Shown: one piece after another, positions 35,514-45,998 of the stretch | Layout: each line of letters starts with the position of its first letter | Numbering within the stretch: position 1 is the first letter of the stretch | NCBI GenBank assembly: GCA_963743035.1 | Contig: CAVUOB010000012.1 | Location: 124,001-188,000 of the forward strand | Length of the DNA stretch: 64,000 nucleotides | Direction of reading: 5' to 3' | Source: PALSA-911 sp963743035 | Lineage (GTDB): Bacteria; Pseudomonadota; Alphaproteobacteria; Acetobacterales; Acetobacteraceae | Made by a program: the position numbers and the translations under genes | The notes under the pieces: generated by a model | Databases searched by the model: none | The model's input: the letters and a program-made list of their open reading frames with translations, nothing else | Told to the model about the DNA's origin: nothing

Positions 35514-37073
35514 TTAGGACGGGCTGCGGATGGACCAGGCGCCGATCAGCCGGTCGAAGACCGCGTTGGCGTAAAGTCCATTCGAAAGATGCACGCGCAG
35601 GCCAGCGGCCGCAGGGTGGTTGGCCCAGAGGGGAAACATGGCCTGCACGACGGCGACGAGGCCGAAGCTTGCGGCCGTCAGTGCGATCAGCGCCCATTCG
35701 AGCGGACCAGGCGCCGGCGGCGCCGGCAGGACATTCGCGGTGATCGCGGTCGCCGCCCACTGAAGGGCGAAGTAGCCGACCGAGGTCGCCACGGCATAGA
35801 CGGCTGTGCGCCGTGTCAGCGCTCTGGGCGCCGCGTCGGCGAACCCTTGCGCCAGCATATAGGCGACGCCGAAGATCAAGATGGCGCCGAGCGCAATCGC
35901 CTGAGGCGACTTGTGTTCGAAACCGAAGCAAGCCCCGACAAGGACATAGATGGCGAGCGCCGACAGGAAGGCGCGTGCCACGGCGCCGGCCTTTGGCACG
36001 GCGACCGGGCCGGGCCTGCGGATCGCAGCAACGCGCTCAACGGCGCCGCCGGAGGCGAGGAAGGAGTGCGCCTTGTAGAGCGAGTGGGCGACGATGTGCA
36101 GCAGCGCGAGGGGGAAGAGCGCCAGGCCGCACTCGAAGATCATGAACCCCATCTGGGCCACGGTGGACCAGGCGAGCGAGGTCTTGACCGCGGGCTGGGT
36201 CAGCATGACCAGGCTGCCGAAAAGCGCGGTGAACCCGCCGATCACGACCAGCGCGGCAAGCACGCCGGGCGCCAGCAGCATGACGTCGGCAAAGCGGATC
36301 AGCAGAAAGCCGCCGGCATTGATGACGCCGGCATGGAGGAGCGCCGACACCGGCGTCGGTGTCTCCATCACCTCGGTGAGCCAGCCATGGGCGGGAAACT
36401 GGGCCGACTTGAGCACCGCGGCGATCGCCAGAAAGCCGGCGGCGGCGATGGTGAGACCTCCACCCGCGCCCAACTTCGCGGCGGCAAGGATCGTCCCGAC
36501 GTCAGGCGTCCCATAAGCGGCGGCCAGCAAGAACGCGGCGGCCAGCAGCGCGGCATCGCCAAGCCGCGCGGTGATGAACTTCTTCCGCGCCGCCCGCTGC
36601 GCGGCGATGCGCTGCGGATAGAACAGCAGCAGCCGGTGCAAAAATAAGCTGGTGGCGATCCAAGCGATCACCAGCTGGAACAGATTGCCGGCGGTCACGA
36701 GTAGCGCCACCGACGCCAGTGTCAGGCAAAGCCACCCGGTGAAGGCGCCTTGGCGGGCCTCGCCGTCCAGGTAGGTCCGCGCATAGCGGACGACGATCCA
36801 GCCGACGAACGTCACCAGCAGCAACATGGTCGCGCTGACGGCGTCGAGCCTGACCGACGGACCGAATCCTTTGAACCCGAGGACGGGACTTTCGACAGCG
36901 CCGAAGAGGATCAGGCCCCCGGCTGACAAGATCGCCGCAAGCAAAGCGAGGAGCGAAGCGGTTTCGGCCAGTAAGGGGCTGAGTTTCGGCCGCCGACCAG
37001 GATCGAGGAAGCCGATTGCTCCGGCGAGAAGCAGCGGAACGGGCGCCGACAGCGGCGCGAGGAAGTGCTGCAC
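35514..37073 (-). CDS. dabB: DabB, NuoL/ND5-like membrane subunit of the inorganic-carbon uptake complex
   Basis: About 519 residues from a GTG at 37073 (GGGGG ribosome site 5 bases upstream); a TTG at 37094 is an alternative. It has about 13 hydrophobic segments and the proton-translocating core of the ND5/MrpA family: conserved Lys in LKSAQFPAHGWLTEVMETPTPVSALLHAG (partly quoted: LKSAQFPAHGWL), VALLHAG-like loop and HIVAHSLYKAHSFLASG. DabB energises DabA. First gene of a leftward operon dabB-dabA-cysD-DUF6671-small gene. No frame break. Confidence 0.92.
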   Translation of the reverse strand: MQHFLAPLSAPVPLLLAGAIGFLDPGRRPKLSPLLAETASLLALLAAILSAGGLILFGAVESPVLGFKGFGPSVRLDAVSATMLLLVTFVGWIVVRYARTYLDGEARQGAFTGWLCLTLASVALLVTAGNLFQLVIAWIATSLFLHRLLLFYPQRIAAQRAARKKFITARLGDAALLAAAFLLAAAYGTPDVGTILAAAKLGAGGGLTIAAAGFLAIAAVLKSAQFPAHGWLTEVMETPTPVSALLHAGVINAGGFLLIRFADVMLLAPGVLAALVVIGGFTALFGSLVMLTQPAVKTSLAWSTVAQMGFMIFECGLALFPLALLHIVAHSLYKAHSFLASGGAVERVAAIRRPGPVAVPKAGAVARAFLSALAIYVLVGACFGFEHKSPQAIALGAILIFGVAYMLAQGFADAAPRALTRRTAVYAVATSVGYFALQWAATAITANVLPAPPAPGPLEWALIALTAASFGLVAVVQAMFPLWANHPAAAGLRVHLSNGLYANAVFDRLIGAWSIRSPS

Positions 37074-37158
37074 GAGAGCCCCCTTCAAAGACAATAACTG
37101 TTCGGGGACGTTGGTACCTGATCACGAAATGCGAAAAAAATTCATTGTTTCGGCAAAG

Positions 37159-37179
37159 TCGTTCGTTTTAATAGAACGA
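37159..37179. promoter_or_regulatory. Candidate LysR operator in the dabB / lysR divergent promoter
   Basis: A perfect 6-bp inverted repeat, TCGTTC at 37159-37164 and GAACGA at 37174-37179 with a 9-bp AT-rich spacer, contains the TTC-N9-GAA form of a LysR box. It lies directly before the regulator ATG and inside the 100-bp gap shared with dabB, so the regulator may control both itself and the dab operon. Confidence 0.5.
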
Positions 37180-37180
37180 T

Positions 37181-38062
37181 ATGAGAGACCTGAACTACAA
37201 TCACCTGCGCTACTTCTGGGTGGTGGCTCACGAGGGCAGCCTCACGCGGGCGGCCGAGCGCATGAACCTGTCCCAGTCGGCTCTTTCTGTTCAAATTCAG
37301 AAGCTTGAGCACCAGATGAGCCATCCGCTTTTCGAGCGCGTCGGCAGGAAGCTGATTTTGACAGAGGCCGGGCAGATCGCGCTCGACTACGCCGACACGG
37401 TGTTCAAGGCCGGCGACGAACTCATGAGCACCCTGCGGGGACAGCCGCTGGCTACCCGTCAGGTTCTGCGCGTCGGTGCCCTGACGACCCTGTCGAGGAA
37501 TTTCCAGCTCGAATTCCTCCGGCCCCTGGTCGGCCGATCGGATGTCGAATTGATCGTCCGCTCAGGCAACATTCGAGATCTGCTCACGCAATTGGAGGCG
37601 CACGCCATCGACGTGGTCCTGGCCAACAGCGCCGCGCCGCGCGACGCCCGCTCGTCCTTGCGCAATCATTTGCTCAACGAGCAGCCCGTGAGCTTGGTCG
37701 GCCATCCGCGTGCCGATGGGCGCAAGTTCAAATTTCCCGAGGATCTCCGGTCGGAACCGATTCTTTTGCCGAGCCTGGACAGCGATATTCGCGTCGCCTT
37801 CGATCGGGTGCTCGAGCTAGCCGGGATAAGACCCATCATCCTGGCCGAAGTCGACGACATGGCGATGCTGCGTCTGCTCGCCCGTGAACGGGAGGGCGTG
37901 ACCCTCGTGCCTCCAATTGTCGTCCGCGACGAGCTTGAGGCGGGTGTCCTCGTCGAGCACTGCCGGATACCCGAGGTCACGGAGACGTTCTACGCCATCG
38001 TGCAGAAGCGGCGGTTCCCCAATCGGCTGCTGAGCGAGCTTCTCCCGGTCGGGAAGCTTTAG
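37181..38062 (+). CDS. LysR-family regulator, NhaR-like, divergent from dabBA
   Basis: 293 residues. The N-terminal winged helix-turn-helix (residues 5-65, HLRYFWVVAHEGSLTRAAER and LNLSQSALSVQIQKLE-like) is followed by a LysR substrate-binding domain. The start sequence NYNHLRYFWVVAHEGS is typical of NhaR-type regulators. Its position divergent from dabB, with a 6-bp palindrome between, points to control of inorganic-carbon uptake, in the way CbbR-type LysR proteins control carbon-fixation genes; this is inference from context. Confidence 0.9.
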   Translation: MRDLNYNHLRYFWVVAHEGSLTRAAERMNLSQSALSVQIQKLEHQMSHPLFERVGRKLILTEAGQIALDYADTVFKAGDELMSTLRGQPLATRQVLRVGALTTLSRNFQLEFLRPLVGRSDVELIVRSGNIRDLLTQLEAHAIDVVLANSAAPRDARSSLRNHLLNEQPVSLVGHPRADGRKFKFPEDLRSEPILLPSLDSDIRVAFDRVLELAGIRPIILAEVDDMAMLRLLAREREGVTLVPPIVVRDELEAGVLVEHCRIPEVTETFYAIVQKRRFPNRLLSELLPVGKL

Positions 38063-38139
38063 GCGAGGGCGCGACCACTGCGGGGCCTTGAATTAACCCC
38101 ACCCGCTATTAAGATATACGGCAATATGCTTTAATAGCG

Positions 38140-39340
38140 ATGAAGCTAATTAAAGGATCGCGCGTGACGGACGGGGAGAATCAAAGGCTCGGCGCCTATG
38201 TCGAAACGAGCGCGGGAGGCGAGCGCGTGCGGGCCTATGTGCCTGCCCCGCTGCCGCCAATACCACCGCTCGAACTCGGGCGGTTCATGCAGGTCTATGA
38301 ACGGGCCATCGCCGCTGTCGGGCGCCTCGACGGCGTGACGACGATCCTGCCCTCGACGCCTTTGTTCCTGTACATGTACGTCCGGAAGGAAGCCCTCCTG
38401 TCTTCGCAGATCGAGGGCACGCAATCCTCGCTGTCCGACCTGCTGCTGTTCGAAAATCACGAGGCGCCGGCGGCCCTACTCGACGACGTGACTGAGGTTT
38501 CGAACTACGTTGCGGCGATTGAGCATGGCGTCTCCCGAATGCGGGGCGGATTTCCCCTGTCGCTCCGGCTGATCCGCGAAATGCACGCCATCCTGCTCAA
38601 GTCGGGACGGGGCGCCGCGAAGCAACCGGGCGAGTTCCGCCGCTCGCAGAACTGGATCGGCGGAACCCGGCCGGGCAACGCCCTGTTCGTGCCGCCGCCG
38701 CCGAACCGGCTGGACGAATGCCTCGATGCGCTGGAGCGCTTCCTGCATAGCGAAGATTCGGCCTTACCCCCGCTCATCCGAGCGGGCCTAGCCCACGTTC
38801 AGTTCGAGACGATCCACCCCTTTCTCGACGGCAATGGGCGCCTGGGCCGGTTGCTCATCACGCTGATCCTGTGTGAGGCGGGGGTGATGCGCGAGCCGAT
38901 CCTCTATCTCAGCCTGTTCCTGAAATCCCGGCGCGACGACTATTACCGGCTCCTGCAGGAGGTCCGGCAGGCCGGGACCTGGGAGACCTGGATGGAGTTC
39001 TTCCTGACCGGCGTGGCGGAAACCGCCGAACAAGCCGCCGCAACGGCGCGCGATCTGATCGCCATGTTCGAGGCTCACCGACAGCAGATCGCCGGCCTCG
39101 GCCGCGCGGCTCCATCCGCGCTACGGGTCCACGAACTGATGCAAGCCAGCCCGATCGTCACCATCCAGACGGTCTGCGAGAAGCTCGCCGTCTCCTTCCC
39201 GACCGCCAGCACGGCGTTGGACAAATCTCGCCAAGATCAATGTCGTGCGTGAGACCACGGGACGGCAACGCGGCCGGATTTACGCCTATTCGGACTATCT
39301 GGCCTTGCTCGATCGCGGCACCGATCCCTTGCCGGCCTGA
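38140..39340 (+). CDS. Fic-domain protein with N-terminal inhibitory motif (one-base frame break near the end)
   Basis: The N-terminal region carries the autoinhibitory helix SSQIEGTQSS (S/T-x-x-x-E-G), followed by the Fic core with the full catalytic loop HPFLDGNGRLGR. Fic proteins with this loop transfer AMP or another nucleotide to target proteins. The frame stops at 39252 after an extra A near 39223; without it the C-terminal winged-helix end continues NLAKINVVRETTGRQRGR to a TGA at 39340, giving about 399 residues. It is an accessory gene of the element and might act as a toxin-like or regulatory module. Confidence 0.87.
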
Positions 39341-39449
39341 CGCGCAGGGGGAAATCGAAACCAAACGCAACGTATATCGTCAGATGGAGGCGACCAGGGC
39401 GGGGAGGCAGAGTTTATAGGAGGCGTCGGCGCGTAAGCAGGCCGACGAT

Positions 39450-40379
39450 GTGAATGGCGTGGATATAGAGCTTCGTGATTTGCGTTTGGCAGTCGTAACC
39501 TCACAACACCGCAGTCTGCGACAGGCGGCGGAAGCTCTGAACATACGCCAATCGACCCTGAGCCGCCGGCTGCACGAGATCGAGCGCCAGCTTGGCGTGG
39601 TGTTGTTCGAAAGGACGAATGGCGGCACCCGCCTCACCACGGTGGGGCTGGAGTTCGTCTCGAGCGCCAAGCGGATACTCGATGACGTGGACACAGAACT
39701 CCGGCGGCTCAGGAGCAGAAGCCGCGGCGAACTCGGCTTGTTAACGATCGGCGTTCATGCCTCGCCTTCGGCCGGGAACATGCACGCGACGCTGGTCGAA
39801 TACCATCGGCGTTTTCCGGATGTGGATGTACGCACGGTCGATGGGAGCCATGATCGGCTGCTTTGTGCCCTCGCGGGCAACGCCGTCGATGTCGCGATCA
39901 TGACCGGCCAAGCGACAGCATGGGACGGCCGGATGCTTCCGCTTTGGAGCGAACGCGTGATCGTGTCTTTCCCGCAGCATCATCCGCTTGGCCAGAATTC
40001 GAGGATTCGCTGGGCAGATCTTGCAAACGAAAAGTTTCTCGTCCCGCAGCAAGGCCCAGGGCCGGAATTGGAGGGGTTGCTCGCGGCGAAGCTTCGTCAT
40101 GCCGTCGGCTCCCAGCAGATCGTCCATCAGGACTCGTCACTGGACAGGCTGCTGAGCCTGGTCAGTGCGAACTATGGCACGCTCTTGATGTTCGAGGGCG
40201 CGACGGGGGTGCGCCACGAAGGCGTAGTCTATAGGGAGGTCTGGGACGACGACGGTCCGACCCAAGTCAAATTCATGGCGTATTGGCGAGACGCGAACAG
40301 CAACCCGGCCTTGGGGTCGTTCCTGGCGATGTTGCGCGAACACTATCCCGATTTCTCGGCCGAACCGAAAGCGACCTGA
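39450..40379 (+). CDS. LysR-family transcriptional regulator
   Basis: 309 residues. The winged helix-turn-helix is at residues 8-66 (SLRQAAEALNIRQSTLSRRL), followed by a periplasmic-binding-like effector domain (GELGLLTIGVHASPSAGNMH). Its 3' end overlaps the convergent DUF2274 gene by 37 bp. LysR genes at this position, next to trbI, recur in trb-type elements, so it may belong to the element's own control rather than to the cargo. Confidence 0.88.
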   Translation: MNGVDIELRDLRLAVVTSQHRSLRQAAEALNIRQSTLSRRLHEIERQLGVVLFERTNGGTRLTTVGLEFVSSAKRILDDVDTELRRLRSRSRGELGLLTIGVHASPSAGNMHATLVEYHRRFPDVDVRTVDGSHDRLLCALAGNAVDVAIMTGQATAWDGRMLPLWSERVIVSFPQHHPLGQNSRIRWADLANEKFLVPQQGPGPELEGLLAAKLRHAVGSQQIVHQDSSLDRLLSLVSANYGTLLMFEGATGVRHEGVVYREVWDDDGPTQVKFMAYWRDANSNPALGSFLAMLREHYPDFSAEPKAT

Positions 40380-40600
40380 GCGCTCCGATCGCGACGTGCC
40401 TTGGCAAAAGCGCGGTCGGTCGCCATGAATCGCTCGACCATCGGCACGATGAGCTTCGAGGGGTCGGGAGCCGTTTGGCCAGTCGTCCGGCCGAGCACTT
40501 GAGCATAAGCGACAAGATCCCGATGCACGGCAGCGGGCAATTCGATGCTGATTTTGACCGGCTTGTCGTCGGCCAGCGGCCCAAGCTTGAGCTTCGTCAT
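40343..40600 (-). CDS. DUF2274-family protein
   Basis: 85 residues from the ATG at 40600. The start MTKLKLGPLADDKPVKISIE and the helix AVHRDLVAYAQVLGR are characteristic; the central part looks like a ribbon-helix-helix. It overlaps the end of trbI by 4 bp (ATGA) and is the last gene of the trb operon. It overlaps the convergent LysR gene by 37 bp on the other strand. Confidence 0.82.
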   Translation of the reverse strand: MTKLKLGPLADDKPVKISIELPAAVHRDLVAYAQVLGRTTGQTAPDPSKLIVPMVERFMATDRAFAKARRDRSAQVAFGSAEKSG

Positions 40601-41798
40601 GGATTCCCTCCGTGTCCGTAGGGCGTCAACACCAGATCGCGGGTGACGATGACACGGACCGGGAAGCCCGGGCGGATGGTCAGCGTCGGCTGGATATTGA
40701 GCTGGCGCTGAACGATCTGCTGGCCGGTCTGGCTGATGCTGTTCGAGGCGCCGCTGCGGATCGCCTGCACGAGATTGTTCTCGTTCTGGCTGGTGCCGGC
40801 TTCGGCGCCGACACTGAGTAGCGTCGACAGCACGGCGGCCTTGAACAGCATACCCCAATGGTTGTCGACCGCGTCCTCGAGCCCCGCATAGCCTTCCGTG
40901 TCGGCGCCAGGCTGGCGCTCAAGCACGATCGACGTGCCGTCCGGCATGATGATGCGGGTCCAGACCAGCAGGATGCGGCTCTGACCGAAGGCGACGGAGC
41001 TGTCGTACTGGCCGATCAGCTTCGCACCCTGCGGGATCAGCAGATATTGGCCCGTAGGGCTATCGTAGACCGCCTCCGTCACCTGGGCGGTGATCTGTCC
41101 GGGGAGGTCGGAGCGGATGCCGGTGATGAGCGCCGCGGGAATAACCGTTCCCGCCTGTACCACGTAGGGCGAGGCTTTAGCTTCGATCCGATCCGGACTG
41201 ACCGTACGCTTGTCGGTCGAAGCATTGAGAAATGCCGTCTTGCGGTCCTGCATGTTCTGCGCAGCGCCGGCGTCGACCGGCGGTGTGGGCGTCGGACCCA
41301 CCGTGGTCCCCGTCGCAGCCGGCGTGGCGAGCCCGACCGGCTGCGGCTGCTGATTGGTCTGGGCGAAGAGACGGCTGAGCCGCGCCGCCTCGATCTCTTG
41401 CGCCCTGCGCTGTGCCTCCGGATCAGGCGTCGTCCCGGGAGTCACGGTATTGGGCGCAGCCCCGGCATTGAGGATCGGCTTGCCGAGATCGCCGGGCAGC
41501 GGCGGCCCGAGCGGGGGCGCCTGGCGCGGTAGGCCGGTGTAGTCCTTCGGTAGGCCAGCGAGGCCTTCGGCGGAGGGACGGTTCTGCGTGCTGAGCAACT
41601 CCTGGCCGGTCTGCGCCGCGTTGCGAGTCTGGAGCGCGTAGCCGAGCGCGCCGGCAACGGCGAGCGCCGAAACGGCGCCCAGGCCAATCAGCACCCTGCG
41701 CGACAAGCGCGTGACGCGCGGCCGCTCGCCCCGAAGCCGAAGGTCAGGCGGTACGACGGGCGTCGGCGACGGCGGCTGTTCTTCAGGACCTTCCGCCG

Positions 41799-41802
<4 letters not shown>
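40597..41802 (-). CDS. trbI: TrbI, VirB10-like core component of the mating channel
   Basis: 401 residues. A cytoplasmic N-terminus of about 45 residues, one membrane segment (VLIGLGAVSALAVAGALGYAL), a proline-rich periplasmic linker, and the C-terminal VirB10/TrbI beta-barrel domain (SPYVVQAGTVIPAALITGI, LLIPQGAKLIGQYDS, PGFPVRVIVTRDLVL). It spans both membranes and links the inner complex to the outer-membrane pore. Overlaps trbG by 4 bp. Intact. Confidence 0.94.
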
Positions 41803-42869
<1,067 letters not shown>

Positions 42870-42873
<4 letters not shown>

Positions 42874-43560
42874 TGTCCCAGCTCCTTCGACCAGTTGATG
42901 GCGGTGACGTAGATGCCGAGCGGGTTCTTGCGGAGCACGTCGGCGGAGGTCGGCGACTGGATCGCGATCGTCAGGATCGCGGTCCAGCGCGAGTTGTCGG
43001 CGAGCGCGCCGTCCTGGTAGCGGTGCTCGACCCATTCGACTCGGAAGCTCGACGGCGAGGCGCGGATCACGCTCGAGACATCGATGGCGATCTGCTGCTT
43101 GCCGAGCTTGGCGAACGGGTCGTTGGCGCGGGCGTAGTCGTTGAGGGCTTGCGAGCCGGAGGTGGTGGTGAAGTCGTAGGCCTGCAGCCAGTTCTGCCGC
43201 ACGATGATCGGATCGGCCGGCAGCGAGCGGACGATCTCGATGAAGTGGGCGAGATACCAGGCGATTTGCGGGTCGCTCGGGCGTGTAGTCGGCGGCGGCG
43301 GGCGCGACAGCCTGCGCCTGGCCGAGCTTGTCGACCTGCACCACCCAGGGGACGATGCTGCCATGGGTCGATTGCCAGACGAGACCGCCGGCGAGGCCCA
43401 TGGAGAGCGCGAGCGAGCCGAAGGCCATCAGCCGCCAGTTCTTGGCCTGCACCCGGGCCGAGCCGATGCGGTCGTCCCAAACCTGGGCGGCGCGCTGATA
43501 GGGGGTCTCAGGCTCGGGCGTCCGGCCGTAGCGAACCGTGGGGCGGCGGAACAGCGCCAT
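42870..43560 (-). CDS. trbF: TrbF, VirB8-like inner-membrane protein (one-base frame break)
   Basis: The N-terminus from 43560 (MALFRRPTVRYGRTPEPETP) contains one membrane segment (LMAFGSLALSMGLAGGLVW). An extra base near 43280 breaks the frame after AADYTP; without it the periplasmic VirB8 domain continues SDPQIAWYLAHFIEIVRSLP to KNPLGIYVTAINWSKELGQ and stops at 42870, about 229 residues. Nucleates the mating-pair apparatus. It begins 3 bp after trbL. Confidence 0.9.
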
Positions 43561-43563
43561 GTC

Positions 43564-44925
43564 TTATTCTCCTCCTGAGAGATCGACGGAATGGCCGCCG
43601 CCATGGCTGTCGCCGGACCTGAGGACCTGCGCGGCGGTCTGCGCCCCGTGGACCATCGACTGGTTGCGCTTCATGCGCTGGGCCCAGGCGGGTGGGCCGG
43701 AACCCTCCGATCCGCCCGTGGGCGCCGTGGGCGTGCTTGGTGAATTGCCGCCGACCGTCCCTCCGGTCGACGAGCCGCCGGTTGCGGCGAAACTGGACCG
43801 GGCGCCGGCGGCGAAGCTTTCCCGCATCGAACTGCCGGCTTGAGCGGCGGCGCGCCGCACAGGAGCCGCGGCGGCTGAAGCGGCCGCTCGCCCGACCCCG
43901 CCGAGTCCGGCCGCGACGCCCGACGCGCCGGACCGGCCGGCTGAAGCAAGGCTGTAGGCGGAGGACGCGCCGCCGGCCATTGCCGCCCCACCGCGCGCGG
44001 CGGCGGCAGTGCCGGAAGCCGCAGCCATCGCTCCCCTGCCGGCCAGGCCGAGCGCGCCGGCGCCGGCCATCGCCGTACCCGCGACGGCCAGGCCAGTCCC
44101 GACGGCGGCGCCCGCGCCGAGCTGGGGCGCGCCGGAGACCAGGCCGGTGGCGATGCCGGGGCCGAAGATGCCGAGGCCCAGCATGGCGAGGGCGGCCAGC
44201 ACGACGGACAGCGCTTGCTCGACCGTCGGCTGGCCGCCGGCGTAGGTCTGCGTGAACTGCGAGAAGAGCCCGGTGCCGATGCCGACGATGACGGCCAGCA
44301 CCATCACCTTGATGCCGGACGCGACGATGTTGCCGAGCACCTTCTCTGCGAGGAAGGCGGTCTTGTTGAAGAGGGCGAAGGGAATAAGGATGAAGCCGGC
44401 CAGTGTGGTCAGCTTGAATTCGATCAGCGTGACGAAGAGCTGAACCGCCAGAATGAAGAAGGCGATCAGCACCAGGACCCACGAGACCATCAGCACCGCG
44501 ATCTGCACGAAGTTCGCGAAGAAGCTGGTGAAGCCCATCATCTGGTTGGCCGCATCGAGCAGCGGCTGTCCGGCGTCGAGCCCGACCTGGGCGAGCTTGC
44601 CCGGCCGCAGGAAGTCGGCGGTGCTGATAGACGAGCCGCCCGCCTTCAGGCCGAGGCCGGCGAAGCTGTTGAAGACGATGGCCGATAGATTGTTGAAGTT
44701 GTTGATGATGAAGGCGAAGAAGCCGATGTAGAGGGTCTTCTTCACCAGGCGCTGGAGGATGTCCTCGTCGGCGCCCCAGGCCCAGAACAGGCCCGCAAGG
44801 GTGATGTCGATGACGATCAGCGTGGACGAGAGATAGCCGACTTCGCCCTTGATCAGGCCGAAGCCGGAATCGATGTAGGTGGTGAAGGTGTTGAGGAAGG
44901 TGTCGATGACGCCGACGTTGTTCAT
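43564..44925 (-). CDS. trbL: TrbL, VirB6-like polytopic inner-membrane channel protein
   Basis: 453 residues with a GGGAG site before the ATG at 44925. About six membrane segments lie in residues 30-270 (YLSSTLIVIDITLAGLFWAW, then SWVLVLIAFFILAVQLFVTL and later helices). A long Gly/Ala-rich and Ser-rich cytoplasmic tail makes up the last 180 residues. This layout is standard for TrbL of trb-type mating systems. Overlaps trbK by 4 bp. Intact. Confidence 0.92.
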   Translation of the reverse strand: MNNVGVIDTFLNTFTTYIDSGFGLIKGEVGYLSSTLIVIDITLAGLFWAWGADEDILQRLVKKTLYIGFFAFIINNFNNLSAIVFNSFAGLGLKAGGSSISTADFLRPGKLAQVGLDAGQPLLDAANQMMGFTSFFANFVQIAVLMVSWVLVLIAFFILAVQLFVTLIEFKLTTLAGFILIPFALFNKTAFLAEKVLGNIVASGIKVMVLAVIVGIGTGLFSQFTQTYAGGQPTVEQALSVVLAALAMLGLGIFGPGIATGLVSGAPQLGAGAAVGTGLAVAGTAMAGAGALGLAGRGAMAAASGTAAAARGGAAMAGGASSAYSLASAGRSGASGVAAGLGGVGRAAASAAAAPVRRAAAQAGSSMRESFAAGARSSFAATGGSSTGGTVGGNSPSTPTAPTGGSEGSGPPAWAQRMKRNQSMVHGAQTAAQVLRSGDSHGGGHSVDLSGGE

Positions 44926-45251
44926 CGCGCATCTCCCTTAGAAGGGGTGGCCGGCGCGGCAGCGCCTGGGGGCGTTTGTGGCGGCAGAGGCCGCGCCGGC
45001 CTGCCGAAGAATCGCTGGCGGTTCTCCTCCCAGACCGCGACGCAATGCGGATCTTCGGCATCCTGGGGACCGAGCGCGCTGCAACGGCGCAGCTCGGCCG
45101 AGAGGTCGTCGGATGCTGGTGTGACGATGGTCGGAGGGGTCTCGGCAATGGGGGCCGAGTGGCGCCGGTTGGTCACCACAAGAGCCGTGATGGCGACCGC
45201 GATCAGGGCGACGATCGCGGCGGCGCGGAAGATTTCCGACCGTCCCAGCAT
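44922..45251 (-). CDS. trbK: TrbK-alt, putative entry-exclusion protein
   Basis: 109 residues with one N-terminal membrane segment (residues 8-26) and a short periplasmic domain containing two cysteines (RRCSALGPQDAEDPHCVAVW) and the conserved WEENRQRFFGRP end, typical of the TrbK-alt family found between trbJ and trbL. It should block redundant transfer into cells that already have the element. Coupled to trbL by ATGA. Confidence 0.85.
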   Translation of the reverse strand: MLGRSEIFRAAAIVALIAVAITALVVTNRRHSAPIAETPPTIVTPASDDLSAELRRCSALGPQDAEDPHCVAVWEENRQRFFGRPARPLPPQTPPGAAAPATPSKGDAR

Positions 45252-45260
45252 CGCCGCGCC

Positions 45261-45998
45261 TCAGTTGCCGCTGAACATGGTGACGTTTCCGGGCTGATAG
45301 CCGGTGCGCGTCGAGAAGGTCTTGTAGTTCTGCTGGCCTTGCGCCTCGGCCGAGGCGGTACGCGCCTGCTCCAGGGCGTCGGCCCGACTCTTGGCCGACA
45401 GCACGGCGACGAGATCGGAAAGCTGCTGAGATTGCAGCGCCAAGAGTTGGTTGCCGGCCTGTGCCGCCTGCAGCGCGCCGGTGGCGCTCTGGCTGGCCGT
45501 GACTAGCGAGGTCATCGCACTGGAGTTCGTCGGGATGTTGCCGACCACGCCCGCCTGTACCTTCAGGCTGTCCTCGAAGGCGGCGACGGAGTTCTGCCAG
45601 CGGGTCTGCGCGTTGGCGACCATGGCGGTGGTCGAACCTGTGCCGGCGGCCGAACCGTAGCTCGTCGAATAGGCCTGCTCGATGCGCTGGACGTTGAAGG
45701 CGATGTTCTGCGCCTGACCTAGCAGTGACTGGGTCTGGGCGATCGACGACTGAAGCTGGGTCAACGTCGACATCGGCAGGTTTGCAAGGTTGCGCGCCTG
45801 GTTGACCAGCGACGTCGCCTGGTTGGTCAGCATCGTGATCTGATTGTTGATCTGCTGCAGCTCGCGCGCGGCGGTGAGCACGTTCTGGCCGAAGTTGGTC
45901 GGGTCGTAGACGATCCACTGCGCCGAGGCGGGCGGCACGGCGACGGCCAGGGTGAGCACGGCGGCGCTTGCCGCCGCCAGATGGCGCAGCTTGATCAT
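45261..45998 (-). CDS. trbJ: TrbJ, VirB5-like mating protein
   Basis: 245 residues. Signal peptide cleaved near ASA-QWI (residue 26), the conserved start QWIVYDPTNFGQNVLTA, then a mostly helical body with coiled-coil-like heptads (QINNQITMLTNQATSLVNQA). VirB5/TrbJ proteins are minor pilus subunits. Its start overlaps the end of trbE by 4 bp. Intact. Confidence 0.92.
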   Translation of the reverse strand: MIKLRHLAAASAAVLTLAVAVPPASAQWIVYDPTNFGQNVLTAARELQQINNQITMLTNQATSLVNQARNLANLPMSTLTQLQSSIAQTQSLLGQAQNIAFNVQRIEQAYSTSYGSAAGTGSTTAMVANAQTRWQNSVAAFEDSLKVQAGVVGNIPTNSSAMTSLVTASQSATGALQAAQAGNQLLALQSQQLSDLVAVLSAKSRADALEQARTASAEAQGQQNYKTFSTRTGYQPGNVTMFSGN

